Below are positions 45,862-54,711 of a stretch of 64,000 nucleotides of DNA, one piece after another (the first letter of the stretch is position 1; each line of letters begins with the position of its first letter). Made by a program: the position numbers and the translations under genes. Below the pieces are notes generated by a model. That model did not search any database. It was not told the origin of the DNA and saw only the letters and a list, made by a program, of their open reading frames with translations. Origin of the DNA: Clostridia bacterium (GTDB lineage Bacteria; Bacillota; Clostridia; Oscillospirales; CAG-272). The DNA lies in assembly GCA_017556745.1 (NCBI GenBank), contig JAFYMF010000015.1:1-64000 (forward strand), written 5' to 3'.

Positions 45862-46983
45862 ATGACTAAAATATTATTGGTTGGCGCAGGAGGGTATGCA
45901 CACGTATACCTTGACTTTCTCTTAGATAACGGAAACGATGATATCGTGCTTGAGGGTGTAGTTGAAAAGTATATCGATAATTGCCCCCGCAAGGATGATC
46001 TCCTGTCAAACGGCATACCCGTTTACTCTGATATGGAAGCATTCTATGAAAATCACAGCGCAGACCTTGCCATAATATGTACCCCAACGTTCCTTCACAG
46101 TGAACAGAGCATATATGCTCTTTCAAAGGGGTCGTACGTTCTTTGTGAAAAGCCGGTTGCTCCCACCGTCAGAGGGGCTGAGGCAATGCTTGAGGCGGAG
46201 AAAAAGTATAACAGATGGATAGCCATAGGTTATCAGTGGTCATATTCAGATGCAATCCAGGCATTCAAAAAGGACGTTATCTCCGGAGTTCTCGGAAAGC
46301 CCGTTTCCTTTAAGACCGCTGTCAGCTGGCCGAGGAATTTAGATTATTACAACAGAGGTGTGGGCTGGGCAGGAAAGGTACAAAAGGACGGGGTATTGAT
46401 ACTTGATTCTATTGCCTCAAACGCGTGTGCACACTATATACATAATATGTTTTTTGTGCTGGGACATGAAATGGACACCAGCCTTGAGGCGGCAGAGGTA
46501 GACGCGGTTCTGCTTCGTGCAAATAACATCGAGAATTTTGATACCTGTTCGCTTAATATAGTGACATCGGACGGAACGAAGAATTATTTCATCGCATCTC
46601 ATGCGGCTGAGATGAAAAAAGGCCCTATATTTGAGTATACATTTGAAAAGGCAAAGGTAATATTTGAGGATGAGGGAGAAAGAGAGATCAAGGCAGTATT
46701 TGCAGACGGACGGGAAAAATCTTACGGCAATCCCTTTGCGGACGTTCTTAAAAAGTTAAAGGACTGTATCTATGCTGTGAACAACTCGACTGTCCCGATA
46801 TGTACCGTTAAAACTGCGATTCCCCATACCAAGCTGATAAACAGGCTGTATGAGGAGTTTGAGGTGAGTAATTTCCCCGAGGACATTGTTTGCTTCAGCG
46901 AAGAAGAAAAGCGCGTCTTTGTAAACGGTCTTTACGAGAAGATGTACAAGGCATACGACAAGGGTGAGATGCTTAATTTTTGA
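45862..46983 (+). CDS. Gfo/Idh/MocA oxidoreductase (second of two)
   Basis: A 373-residue relative of the preceding protein. The Rossmann motif is LLVGAGGYAHVY, with CEKPVAPTV for the EKP motif and a C-terminal domain with QWSYSDAIQAFKKDV and SIASNACAHYIHNM. The DSIASNACAHY histidine fits the catalytic position. The pair may form a heteromeric or sequential dehydrogenase acting on a galacturonide or on a sugar released beside it (inference). ATG 45862 is used, since AAGGA lies nine bases upstream; TTG 45853 overlaps the previous gene. Confidence 0.83.
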   Translation: MTKILLVGAGGYAHVYLDFLLDNGNDDIVLEGVVEKYIDNCPRKDDLLSNGIPVYSDMEAFYENHSADLAIICTPTFLHSEQSIYALSKGSYVLCEKPVAPTVRGAEAMLEAEKKYNRWIAIGYQWSYSDAIQAFKKDVISGVLGKPVSFKTAVSWPRNLDYYNRGVGWAGKVQKDGVLILDSIASNACAHYIHNMFFVLGHEMDTSLEAAEVDAVLLRANNIENFDTCSLNIVTSDGTKNYFIASHAAEMKKGPIFEYTFEKAKVIFEDEGEREIKAVFADGREKSYGNPFADVLKKLKDCIYAVNNSTVPICTVKTAIPHTKLINRLYEEFEVSNFPEDIVCFSEEEKRVFVNGLYEKMYKAYDKGEMLNF

Positions 46984-47034
46984 TCTGTTATCCCAAAACA
47001 ATCTTATGACAGATGATTTTAAGGAGATAAAATT

Positions 47035-48426
47035 ATGATTTACAACGGAAAAAAGGTAGAAAATATAAAGATCGCCTATATAGGCGGCGGTTCCAGAGGA
47101 TGGGCATGGGGTCTTATGAGTGATCTTGCACTTGCTGATGATATCAGCGGAGAGGTTGCTCTGTACGATATAGATATGAAAGCCGCTCTCGATAATGTTA
47201 TCATCGGTAACAAATTTAATGATGCAGAGGGTGCAAAGTCTAAATGGAGCTATTACGCAACGGAGACTCTTGAACAAGCTCTTGACGGTGCGAATTTCGT
47301 TGTTATTTCTATTCTTCCCGGCACCTTTGACGAGATGGAGAGCGATGTTCACGAGCCTGAGAAGTACGGTATATACCAGCCTGTAGGTGATTCTACCGGC
47401 CCCGGCGGAATTATCAGAGCTCTTCGTACTATCCCCATGATGCAGGTCATTGCGGATGGAGTTAAGAAGTGTTGTCCTCTTGCATGGGTAATTAACTATA
47501 CTAACCCCATGACAGTTTCAATAAAGGCTCTCTACGAGACCTTCCCTGAGATCAGAGCATTCGGCTGCTGTCACGAGGTGTTTGGTACTCAGCATCTTTT
47601 GGCAACTGCTCTCGGTGAGCTTCGCGGGATAAAGGTTGAAGACCGCAGAGAGATAAAGACAGAGGTTATCGGTGTAAACCACTTTACCTGGATAACCGAG
47701 GCTAAGTACAGAGATATAGATCTTTTCCCGGTGTACAGAGAACTGGTTGAGAAATACGGAGAAACCGGTTACTATGAGGGAAAAGACGAGAACTGGGTAA
47801 ACAACGTTCACAGAACCACCCAGCAGGTCAAATTCGATCTTTTCAAGCGTTACGGTCTTATTGCCGCCGCGGGTGACAGACATCTTGCTGAATTCTGCCC
47901 CGGTAAATGGTACCTTGAATCTCCTGAGACTGTTGATAGATGGGGCTTTGGCCTTACCTCGGTCAAGTGGCGTAAGGAGGGACTTGCCGCAAGACTTGAA
48001 CGCAGCCGCCGCCGTGTAAGCGGAGAGGATAAGATCACTCTGTCCCCCACTGGCGAGGAGGGTGTTGCTCAGATCAGAGCTCTTCTCGGACTTGAAGATC
48101 TTGTGACCAACGTTAATATTCCCAACGTGGGACAGATTTCGAATCTTCCTCTCGGCGCGGTAGTTGAGACTAATGCAGTGTTCAGAGATAGCAGTCTTGT
48201 CCCTGTAATGAGCGGTGCGGTTCCCACTGCACTCAAGGGTCTGATAGACAGGATAGTTTGTTGTCAGGAGCTGGTGACCGAGGCGGCGATAAAGCGAGAT
48301 CTTGAACTCGCATACATTGCGTTTATTGGCGATCCTCTTGTAACCATCAATCACGAGAAGGCAAGAGAGCTCTTTAACGCCATGGTTAAGAATACCGCAA
48401 AATATCTCGGTGAGTACAATATATAA
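47035..48426 (+). CDS. GH4-family alpha-galacturonidase-like glycosidase
   Basis: A 463-residue family 4 glycoside hydrolase, which works by an NAD+- and metal-dependent redox-elimination mechanism. AYIGGGSRGWAWGL is the NAD site, INYTNPM and the CCHEVFG and GVNHFTW segments give the metal-binding Cys and His. It resembles LplD-type alpha-galacturonidases, cutting galacturonate from short, unphosphorylated oligogalacturonides in the cytoplasm. Position directly before uxaC, uxaB and uxaA supports this over an alpha-glucosidase. AAGGAGATAAAATT precedes the ATG. Confidence 0.85.
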   Translation: MIYNGKKVENIKIAYIGGGSRGWAWGLMSDLALADDISGEVALYDIDMKAALDNVIIGNKFNDAEGAKSKWSYYATETLEQALDGANFVVISILPGTFDEMESDVHEPEKYGIYQPVGDSTGPGGIIRALRTIPMMQVIADGVKKCCPLAWVINYTNPMTVSIKALYETFPEIRAFGCCHEVFGTQHLLATALGELRGIKVEDRREIKTEVIGVNHFTWITEAKYRDIDLFPVYRELVEKYGETGYYEGKDENWVNNVHRTTQQVKFDLFKRYGLIAAAGDRHLAEFCPGKWYLESPETVDRWGFGLTSVKWRKEGLAARLERSRRRVSGEDKITLSPTGEEGVAQIRALLGLEDLVTNVNIPNVGQISNLPLGAVVETNAVFRDSSLVPVMSGAVPTALKGLIDRIVCCQELVTEAAIKRDLELAYIAFIGDPLVTINHEKARELFNAMVKNTAKYLGEYNI

Positions 48427-48463
48427 TCCATAACCTACATTAATTTGATCGGTGGGCTTTAAA

Positions 48464-49861
48464 GTGAGTATAATTAACGATAATTTCTTATTAAAAAATG
48501 AAACCGCAAGACATCTATACCGTGAATATGCGGCAGACATGCCTATTGCGGATTATCACTGTCATATAAATCCCCGCGAGATATACGAGGACAGAAGGTT
48601 TGATAATATAACTCAGATCTGGCTTGGCGGAGATCACTACAAGTGGCGTCTTATCCGTTCAAACGGTGCATGTGAGGATGAGATCACAGGTGATGCTGAC
48701 CCTCTTGTAAAGTTCAGACACTTTGCAAGGATGCTGACAAAGGCAATCGGCAATCCCATGTACCACTGGACACACCTTGAGCTTAAGAGATATTTCGATT
48801 ATGACGGTATTCTCAGTGAGGATACGGCAGATGAGGTTTATGCTCTCTGCAACGAAAAGCTCAGAGGTGACGATATGACGGTAAGAAGCCTTATCAAGAA
48901 GTCAAACGTCAGAATGATCGGCACTACCGATGATCCCATTGACTCTCTTGAGTGGCATATTAAGCTTCGTGACGATAAGAATTTTGACGTTGCGGTCCTG
49001 CCATCCTTCCGTCCCGACAAGGCGGTAAATATTGAAAAGGCAGGCTTTACAGAGTATATTGAAAAGCTTTCTGCGGTATCGGGCATTGAGATAAAAACCG
49101 TTTGCGACGTAAAGCGTGCACTGCTCAGCCGTCTTGACTTCTTCTGTGAGCTTGGTTGCAGGGCAACCGATCACGGACTTGACTACGTTGTATATTCACC
49201 GGCAGACGAGGACGAGGTCGAAAAAATATTTGCGACCGTTATGAGCGGCGGAAAGGTTTCTCAGGCAGATGCAGATAAATATAAGACCTCTGTTATGCTG
49301 TTCCTTGGCCGCGAGTACGCAAAGAAGGGAATAGTTCTTCAGCTTCACTACGGTGCACAGAGAAACACCAATACAAAAATGTTTGAACGCCTCGGCCCCG
49401 ATACAGGCTTTGACTGTATTTCTGTCAGAGACTGCGGCGAGAATATAACCGGGTTCTTAAATGCTCTTGACACAGACGGACTTCTTCCCAAGACGATCCT
49501 TTATTCTCTTAACCCTCAGGATAATGAAATGCTGGGAACCATTCTCGGCTGTTTTCAGGGGAATGAGATCGCCGGCAAGATACAGCACGGTTCCGCATGG
49601 TGGTTCAGCGATACAAAGTCGGGTATGGAGGCACAGATAAAGTCCCTTGCAAATCTTTCACTGCTGGGCAACTTTATCGGAATGCTCACCGATTCAAGAA
49701 GTTTCCTGTCCTACACAAGACACGAATACTTCAGACGTATTCTTTGTAACATAATCGGTGAGTGGGTTGAGGATGGAGAATATCCGAATGATGAAAAGGC
49801 TCTTTCCTCAATCATCCGTGATATCTGCTTTAACAATGCTGAAAAATATTTTTCTCTGTAA
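48464..49861 (+). CDS. uxaC: Glucuronate (uronate) isomerase
   Basis: A 465-residue amidohydrolase-superfamily isomerase converting galacturonate to tagaturonate and glucuronate to fructuronate. ADYHCHINPREI near residue 30 gives the metal-binding HxH, with NGACEDEITGDADPLVKFRH, VLPSFRPDKA, LQLHYGAQRNTN and SDTKSGMEAQ further on. GTG 48464 is preferred, with GGTGGG seven bases upstream, rather than GTG 48452. Second enzyme of the galacturonate route; uxaB follows after nine bases. Confidence 0.93.
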   Translation: MSIINDNFLLKNETARHLYREYAADMPIADYHCHINPREIYEDRRFDNITQIWLGGDHYKWRLIRSNGACEDEITGDADPLVKFRHFARMLTKAIGNPMYHWTHLELKRYFDYDGILSEDTADEVYALCNEKLRGDDMTVRSLIKKSNVRMIGTTDDPIDSLEWHIKLRDDKNFDVAVLPSFRPDKAVNIEKAGFTEYIEKLSAVSGIEIKTVCDVKRALLSRLDFFCELGCRATDHGLDYVVYSPADEDEVEKIFATVMSGGKVSQADADKYKTSVMLFLGREYAKKGIVLQLHYGAQRNTNTKMFERLGPDTGFDCISVRDCGENITGFLNALDTDGLLPKTILYSLNPQDNEMLGTILGCFQGNEIAGKIQHGSAWWFSDTKSGMEAQIKSLANLSLLGNFIGMLTDSRSFLSYTRHEYFRRILCNIIGEWVEDGEYPNDEKALSSIIRDICFNNAEKYFSL

Positions 49862-49870
49862 GGTGACGGT

Positions 49871-51322
49871 ATGAACATCAAAGAAAAAGTGAGTAAAAAA
49901 GAATACCCAATAAAGGCAGTACAGTTCGGAGAGGGTAATTTCCTCCGTGCCTTTGTTGACTACATGATAGATATAGCCAATGAAAAGGGTGTTTTCGGAG
50001 GCAGTGTGGCCATTGTAAAACCTATTTCCTTTGGCAGTCTCGATGCCTTCCGCGAGCAGGATAACCTTTATACTGTTCTTCTTCGCGGAAAGGAAAATGG
50101 AAAAGTTATAAATGACAGCCGTATTATTACTTCGGTTTCCCGCGCTCTTGATGCAGGAGACGATTATGATGAATATATGGCTCTTGCCCACCTTGAGACT
50201 CTCCGTTTCGTTGTTTCCAATACGACGGAGGCGGGAATCGTTCTTGACACAAAGGATTCCTTTGACGGACTTCCCACAACGTATCCCGGCAAGCTTACAA
50301 AATTCCTCTATGAAAGATATACCGCATTTGACGGTGCCCACGACAAGGGTCTGATCATTCTTCCCGTTGAGCTGATAGAGAATAACGGAGGTAAGCTCAG
50401 AGAGTGTGTTCTCTCTCTTGCTAAGGTATGGAATCTGCCCGATGCATTTGTTTCCTGGATAAACGACTGTAACGTATTCTGCTCCACTCTCGTTGACCGT
50501 ATAGTTACCGGATACCCCAAGGGATATGCGGACAAGGTATGCGAGGAGCTTGGATATGAGGATAAGCTTGTTGACATTGGTGAGCCTTTTGCCCTTTGGG
50601 TAATTGAGAGCGATAAGGATATAAGCGATGAGCTTCCTCTTGACAAGATCGGTCTGCCGGTTATCTTTACAGACAATCAGAAACCATACAGAGAGCGCAA
50701 GGTAAGGGTGCTCAACGGTGCTCACACCTCGGGTGTGCTTGCGGGATACCTTTACGGTCTTGATATCGTAAGAGACTGTATGAAGGATGATGTAATGGGC
50801 GAATTTATCCGCAGAGTAGTTACTGATGAGATCGTACCTCAGGTAGCACTGCCGATAGAGGAGGTCAAGGCTTTTGCAAACTCCGTTTTTGAGCGATTTG
50901 AAAATCCTTTTATCGATCATGCTCTCCTTTCTATCTCCCTGAACTCCGTTTCAAAGTGGAAAGCAAGAGTATTGCCCTCGCTTAAGGACTACATTAAAAA
51001 TAACGGACAGCTTCCGAGACTCATTACTTTCTCCTTTGCGGCTCTCCTTGCTTTCTACAGTTCAAATGATCTCAGAGAGGACGGACTTTACGCAAAGCGT
51101 CCTGCGGGAGATGAGTACGTTATTCATGACGACAGGGCAGTTCTTGAGTTCTTCCGTGAGAGCAGCGGCAAGGACGGCTTCATAGAAGCAGTATGTAAAA
51201 ATACTGATTTCTGGGGTGAGGATCTCACTCAGTATGACGGATTTACCGACACCGTTAAGTATTGGTACGGCAAGATCAGAGAAAATATTTCCGATGCTCT
51301 GGGTGAGGTACTGGGACAGTGA
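49871..51322 (+). CDS. uxaB: Tagaturonate reductase (altronate oxidoreductase)
   Basis: A 483-residue member of the mannitol dehydrogenase family that reduces tagaturonate to altronate with NADH. AVQFGEGNFLRAFVDYMID is the nucleotide-binding start; SNTTEAGIV and the KVRVLNGAHT catalytic segment (Lys, Asn, His) are present. It is closer to UxaB than to UxuB in length and in the ITSVSRALDA region, and uxaA follows at once. TAAGGTGACGGT precedes the ATG. The stop overlaps the next GTG. Confidence 0.92.
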   Translation: MNIKEKVSKKEYPIKAVQFGEGNFLRAFVDYMIDIANEKGVFGGSVAIVKPISFGSLDAFREQDNLYTVLLRGKENGKVINDSRIITSVSRALDAGDDYDEYMALAHLETLRFVVSNTTEAGIVLDTKDSFDGLPTTYPGKLTKFLYERYTAFDGAHDKGLIILPVELIENNGGKLRECVLSLAKVWNLPDAFVSWINDCNVFCSTLVDRIVTGYPKGYADKVCEELGYEDKLVDIGEPFALWVIESDKDISDELPLDKIGLPVIFTDNQKPYRERKVRVLNGAHTSGVLAGYLYGLDIVRDCMKDDVMGEFIRRVVTDEIVPQVALPIEEVKAFANSVFERFENPFIDHALLSISLNSVSKWKARVLPSLKDYIKNNGQLPRLITFSFAALLAFYSSNDLREDGLYAKRPAGDEYVIHDDRAVLEFFRESSGKDGFIEAVCKNTDFWGEDLTQYDGFTDTVKYWYGKIRENISDALGEVLGQ

Positions 51323-52800
51323 AATACATAAAGATACATAATTCAGACAGCGTTGCAGTAGCGGTTGAAAACCTTAAAAAGGGCGAGACCGTCAGTGTAG
51401 ACGGCAGTGAGCTTGTGCTTGCCTCCGACATCCCTGCAGGACATAAGTTTGCCCTCTGTGATATAGCGGAAGGGGAAAACATCATTAAGTATGCTTATCC
51501 TATCGGCCGTGCTGATCGTGAAATAAAAAAGGGTGAGCATATTCACACCCATAATATAAAGTCAAATCTTTCAGAGCTTCTCAGCTATGAGTATACTCCC
51601 GATTTCACTGAGCTTGAGAAGATACCGTCCCGTACCTTCCGCGGTTACGTAAGAGCCGACGGTAAGGTGGGTATCAGAAACGAGATATGGATAATCCCCA
51701 CTGTCGGCTGTGTTAATTCTATCGTTTGCGAGATAGAAAGACAGGCGCAGATATATAAGACGGAAAACATCGATGGAATATTTGCCTATAACCACCCCTA
51801 CGGCTGTTCTCAGCTTGGCGGTGATATGCAGATGACCTTCAAATATTTATGCGGTCTTATTAATCATCCAAACGCTGCCTCAGTGTTAGTGGTAGGTCTT
51901 GGATGCGAGAATGGTAACATTGGCGAGCTTAAAAAGGTGCTTGGCGATTATGATGAAAACAGGGTCAAGTTTCTTGTGGCGCAGGACTCTGAGGATGAGA
52001 TCGCCGATGGTGTCAATATAATAAAGGAGCTTGCAGAGGCGGCAGATACCTGTCGTAGAGATGAGTGCTCCGCGGGAGAATTGATAATCGGTCTCAAGTG
52101 CGGCGGCTCTGACGGTTTTTCGGGTATTACCGCAAATCCTCTCCTCGGTTCTCTGTCTGACAGAATAATCGGTATGGGCGGCAGTACGATACTTACAGAG
52201 GTGCCTGAAATGTTCGGTGCTGAGACGATACTGATGAACCGTTGCAGAAGTCGAGCTGAATTTGACAAGACAGTGGACCTGATAAACGATTTCAAAAAAT
52301 ACTTTATGCGATACGGTGAAAAGGTTGATGAAAACCCATCACCCGGAAACAAAGAGGGCGGTATTACCACTCTTGAGGATAAGTCCCTCGGTTGTACTCA
52401 AAAGGGTGGTACTGCACCGGTTGAGGATGTACTTCTGTACGGTGAGGCGGTGAAGAGAAAGGGTCTTTCTCTTCTTCAGGCTCCGGGCAACGATCTTGTT
52501 GCTTCAAATGCCCTTGCGGCATCGGGTGCACAGCTTATCCTGTTCACTACCGGAAGGGGCACTCCCTTTGGTTGTCCCGTGCCTACTGCAAAGATATCAA
52601 GCAACTCTGTTATGGCAAACAGAAAGAGAAGCTGGATAGACTTTAATGCAGGAGCACTTCTGGAAAACAAGACCATGAATGAGCTTACAGATGAGTTCCT
52701 TGATTTTGTTCTTGCACTTGCCTCGGGCGAGGTAAAGGCCAAGTCCGAATTACTTGACAAACACGAGCTTGCTATCTTTAAGGATGGCGTTACATTATAA
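51319..52800 (+). CDS. uxaA: Altronate dehydratase
   Basis: A 493-residue iron-dependent dehydratase turning altronate into 2-keto-3-deoxygluconate. The N-terminal SAF domain (residues about 1-95, with HKFALCDIAEGENIIKYAYP) precedes the UxaA domains; YNHPYGCSQLGGD, GLGCENGNIGE, KCGGSDGFSGITANP and the TTGRGTPFGCPVPTAKISSN segment carry the metal-site residues. Full length. GTG start within the uxaB stop (GTGA), so translation is coupled. Confidence 0.94.
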   Translation: MKYIKIHNSDSVAVAVENLKKGETVSVDGSELVLASDIPAGHKFALCDIAEGENIIKYAYPIGRADREIKKGEHIHTHNIKSNLSELLSYEYTPDFTELEKIPSRTFRGYVRADGKVGIRNEIWIIPTVGCVNSIVCEIERQAQIYKTENIDGIFAYNHPYGCSQLGGDMQMTFKYLCGLINHPNAASVLVVGLGCENGNIGELKKVLGDYDENRVKFLVAQDSEDEIADGVNIIKELAEAADTCRRDECSAGELIIGLKCGGSDGFSGITANPLLGSLSDRIIGMGGSTILTEVPEMFGAETILMNRCRSRAEFDKTVDLINDFKKYFMRYGEKVDENPSPGNKEGGITTLEDKSLGCTQKGGTAPVEDVLLYGEAVKRKGLSLLQAPGNDLVASNALAASGAQLILFTTGRGTPFGCPVPTAKISSNSVMANRKRSWIDFNAGALLENKTMNELTDEFLDFVLALASGEVKAKSELLDKHELAIFKDGVTL

Positions 52801-52815
52801 AAAGGAGTGAATACC

Positions 52816-53370
52816 GTGGAAAAATTTATACCGGTTGTAGTCATTAAAGAATTGTCTGAGACCGACAAAATATTGACTGCACTTAAAAATTACGGCATAA
52901 ACTGTGCGGAGATAACCTTCCGTACCGCTTGTGCGGCAGAAGCTATCGAGTATGCCTGTAAAAACTATCCCGATATGTCTATCGGTGCGGGAACTGTAAT
53001 TAACAAGGAGCAGTGTGAGGCGGCTCTCGCGGCAGGAGCACAGTTTATCGTGTCCCCCGGTCTCTCTGTCTCTGTTGCAAAGATATGCAACGAGAAAAAT
53101 ATCCCTTATTACCCCGGTTGCGTTACCCCCACCGAGATAATGCAGGCACTTGAGCTCGGTATTACCACCGTCAAGTTTTTCCCTGCAAACGTATATGGGG
53201 GACTCAAGGCTCTCAAGGCTCTTTCTGCTCCCTTTCCGCAGGTTAAGTTCATTCCCACAGGCGGTGTAGACAGAAGTAATATTGATGAGTTCTTGGCTTT
53301 CGACAAAATCGCGGCGATCGGCGGCAGTTTCTTTGTGAAGGAAGCACTTGACAAAGCGGAGGAGAAATAA
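52816..53370 (+). CDS. eda: 2-keto-3-deoxy-6-phosphogluconate aldolase
   Basis: A 184-residue class I aldolase that splits KDPG to pyruvate and glyceraldehyde 3-phosphate. The Schiff-base lysine is in TTVKFFPA, with the CAEITFRT glutamate/arginine, YYPGCVTPTEI and FIPTGGVD phosphate site. It is a little shorter than E. coli Eda (213). The GTG at 52816 is chosen since AAAGGAG lies eight bases upstream; GTG 52807 would start inside that site. It comes directly after uxaA and before kdgK. Confidence 0.93.
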   Translation: MEKFIPVVVIKELSETDKILTALKNYGINCAEITFRTACAAEAIEYACKNYPDMSIGAGTVINKEQCEAALAAGAQFIVSPGLSVSVAKICNEKNIPYYPGCVTPTEIMQALELGITTVKFFPANVYGGLKALKALSAPFPQVKFIPTGGVDRSNIDEFLAFDKIAAIGGSFFVKEALDKAEEK

Positions 53371-53371
53371 A

Positions 53372-54394
53372 ATGGCAAAGATAGTTACTTTCGGCGAGAT
53401 AATGCTGAGACTTGCTCCCAACGGATATTACAGATTCTTTCAGAACGATCAGATGCAGGCAACCTTTGGCGGCGGTGAGGCAAACGTTGCAGTAAGCCTT
53501 GCCAACTTCGGTATGGACAGTGTGTACGTCACCAAGCTTCCCGGACATGCTATCGGTCAGGCGGCGATAGACAGCCTCCGTTATTTTGGTGTAGATACAT
53601 CAAAGATAGTACGTGGCGGCGAAAGAGTCGGTATTTACTATCTTGAAAAGGGTGCGTCCCAGCGCGGCTCGGTCTGTATATATGACCGTAAGTATTCCGC
53701 GATTCAGGAGGCAACTGCGGCAGACTTTGATTGGAACAGTATTTTTGATGGTGCAGATTGGTTCCACTTTACAGGTATTACTCCTGCGCTTGGTCCAAAT
53801 CTTGTAGAGATCTGCAAGGAGGCATGCAAGGCCGCAAAGGCTAAGGGCGTCAAGATCTCCTGCGATCTTAATTACCGTGGAAAGCTCTGGACAAGAGATG
53901 AGGCAAGAGCGGCTATGACCGAGCTTTGCAAATACGTTGACGTTTGCATATCCAACGAGGAGGATGCAAAGGACGTATTCGGTATTGAGGCTGAGGGCAG
54001 TGATATTTACGGCGGTAAGCTTAACCACGAGGGTTACAAGAGCGTTGCAAAGCAGCTTGCCGATAAATTCGGATTTGAAAAGGTTGCCATCACCCTTCGT
54101 ACTTCACTTTCCGCAAATGACAACGACTGGGCAGGTATGCTCTATGACGGAGAGGATTATTACTTCTCAAAATCGTATCATCTGCATATCGTTGACCGTG
54201 TTGGCGGCGGTGATTCCTTTGGCGGCGGTCTTATTTACTCTCTTCTTTCCGGTAAGAGTTCACAGGCTGCTATCGAGTTTGCGGTTGCGGCATCAGCACT
54301 CAAGCACTCCGTTGAGGGTGACTTCAACCGTGTAAGTGTGTCAGAGGTAGAAAAGCTTGCCGGCGGCGACGGAAGCGGCAGAGTTCAGAGATAA
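53372..54394 (+). CDS. kdgK: 2-keto-3-deoxygluconate kinase
   Basis: A 340-residue PfkB-family kinase that phosphorylates KDG to KDPG. AKIVTFGEIMLRLAP at the start, GGEANVAVSLANFG, the CDLNYRGKLW segment and RVGGGDSFGGGL, holding the catalytic Asp of the GAGD-type motif, are conserved. Start 53372 follows GGAGAAATA and lies one base after the eda stop. Last gene of the operon, closed by a strong terminator. Confidence 0.93.
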   Translation: MAKIVTFGEIMLRLAPNGYYRFFQNDQMQATFGGGEANVAVSLANFGMDSVYVTKLPGHAIGQAAIDSLRYFGVDTSKIVRGGERVGIYYLEKGASQRGSVCIYDRKYSAIQEATAADFDWNSIFDGADWFHFTGITPALGPNLVEICKEACKAAKAKGVKISCDLNYRGKLWTRDEARAAMTELCKYVDVCISNEEDAKDVFGIEAEGSDIYGGKLNHEGYKSVAKQLADKFGFEKVAITLRTSLSANDNDWAGMLYDGEDYYFSKSYHLHIVDRVGGGDSFGGGLIYSLLSGKSSQAAIEFAVAASALKHSVEGDFNRVSVSEVEKLAGGDGSGRVQR

Positions 54395-54407
54395 AATGAA
54401 TATTAAA

Positions 54408-54450
54408 AAAATATCATTGAACCGCAAATGCGGTTCAATGATATTTTCGT
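54408..54450 (+). terminator. Terminator of the uronate operon
   Basis: An 18-bp nearly perfect stem, AAATATCATTGAACCGCA with its complement, tight AA loop, followed by TTTTCGTTAT. Confidence 0.92.
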
Positions 54451-54711
54451 TATACGGTTAAGAAAATGTAAAATTTAATATATCGTTATTGAATATCAGT
54501 TTTAACTGTATTATAATTATTTTCAAGTAAACAAATTTGTCTTCAAAAACAATTGTTATTAAGCGATTGCAGAAACCAAAAAAGTTTTAGGAAATTTTTA
54601 TTTTTTGTGTAACCTTTTGATGCTGTTTTCTGATTATATATTTTGAAACTGCCATTAAAATAAACTACCGATAAATAATACCTCGAACAGGTACACTAAA
54701 AGGAGGAAAAA
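54451..54711. other. AT-rich intergenic region before lipoprotein gene
   Basis: Noncoding, AT-rich. Apart from the ECF-like motif at 54601-54632 nothing stands out. Confidence 0.5.
54601..54632 (+). promoter_or_regulatory. Candidate ECF-sigma-type promoter motif, second copy
   Basis: TGTAACC (54608-54614) and TGTTTTCTG (54624-54632), with the same TTTTTG preface as at 193-223. It stands 80 bp before a lipoprotein gene. Confidence 0.4.

Noticed and set aside
47518..48540. 340-residue antisense frame over the GH4 and uxaC genes
   Set aside because: It covers two well-recognised genes in a low-stop antisense frame; no signals of its own.
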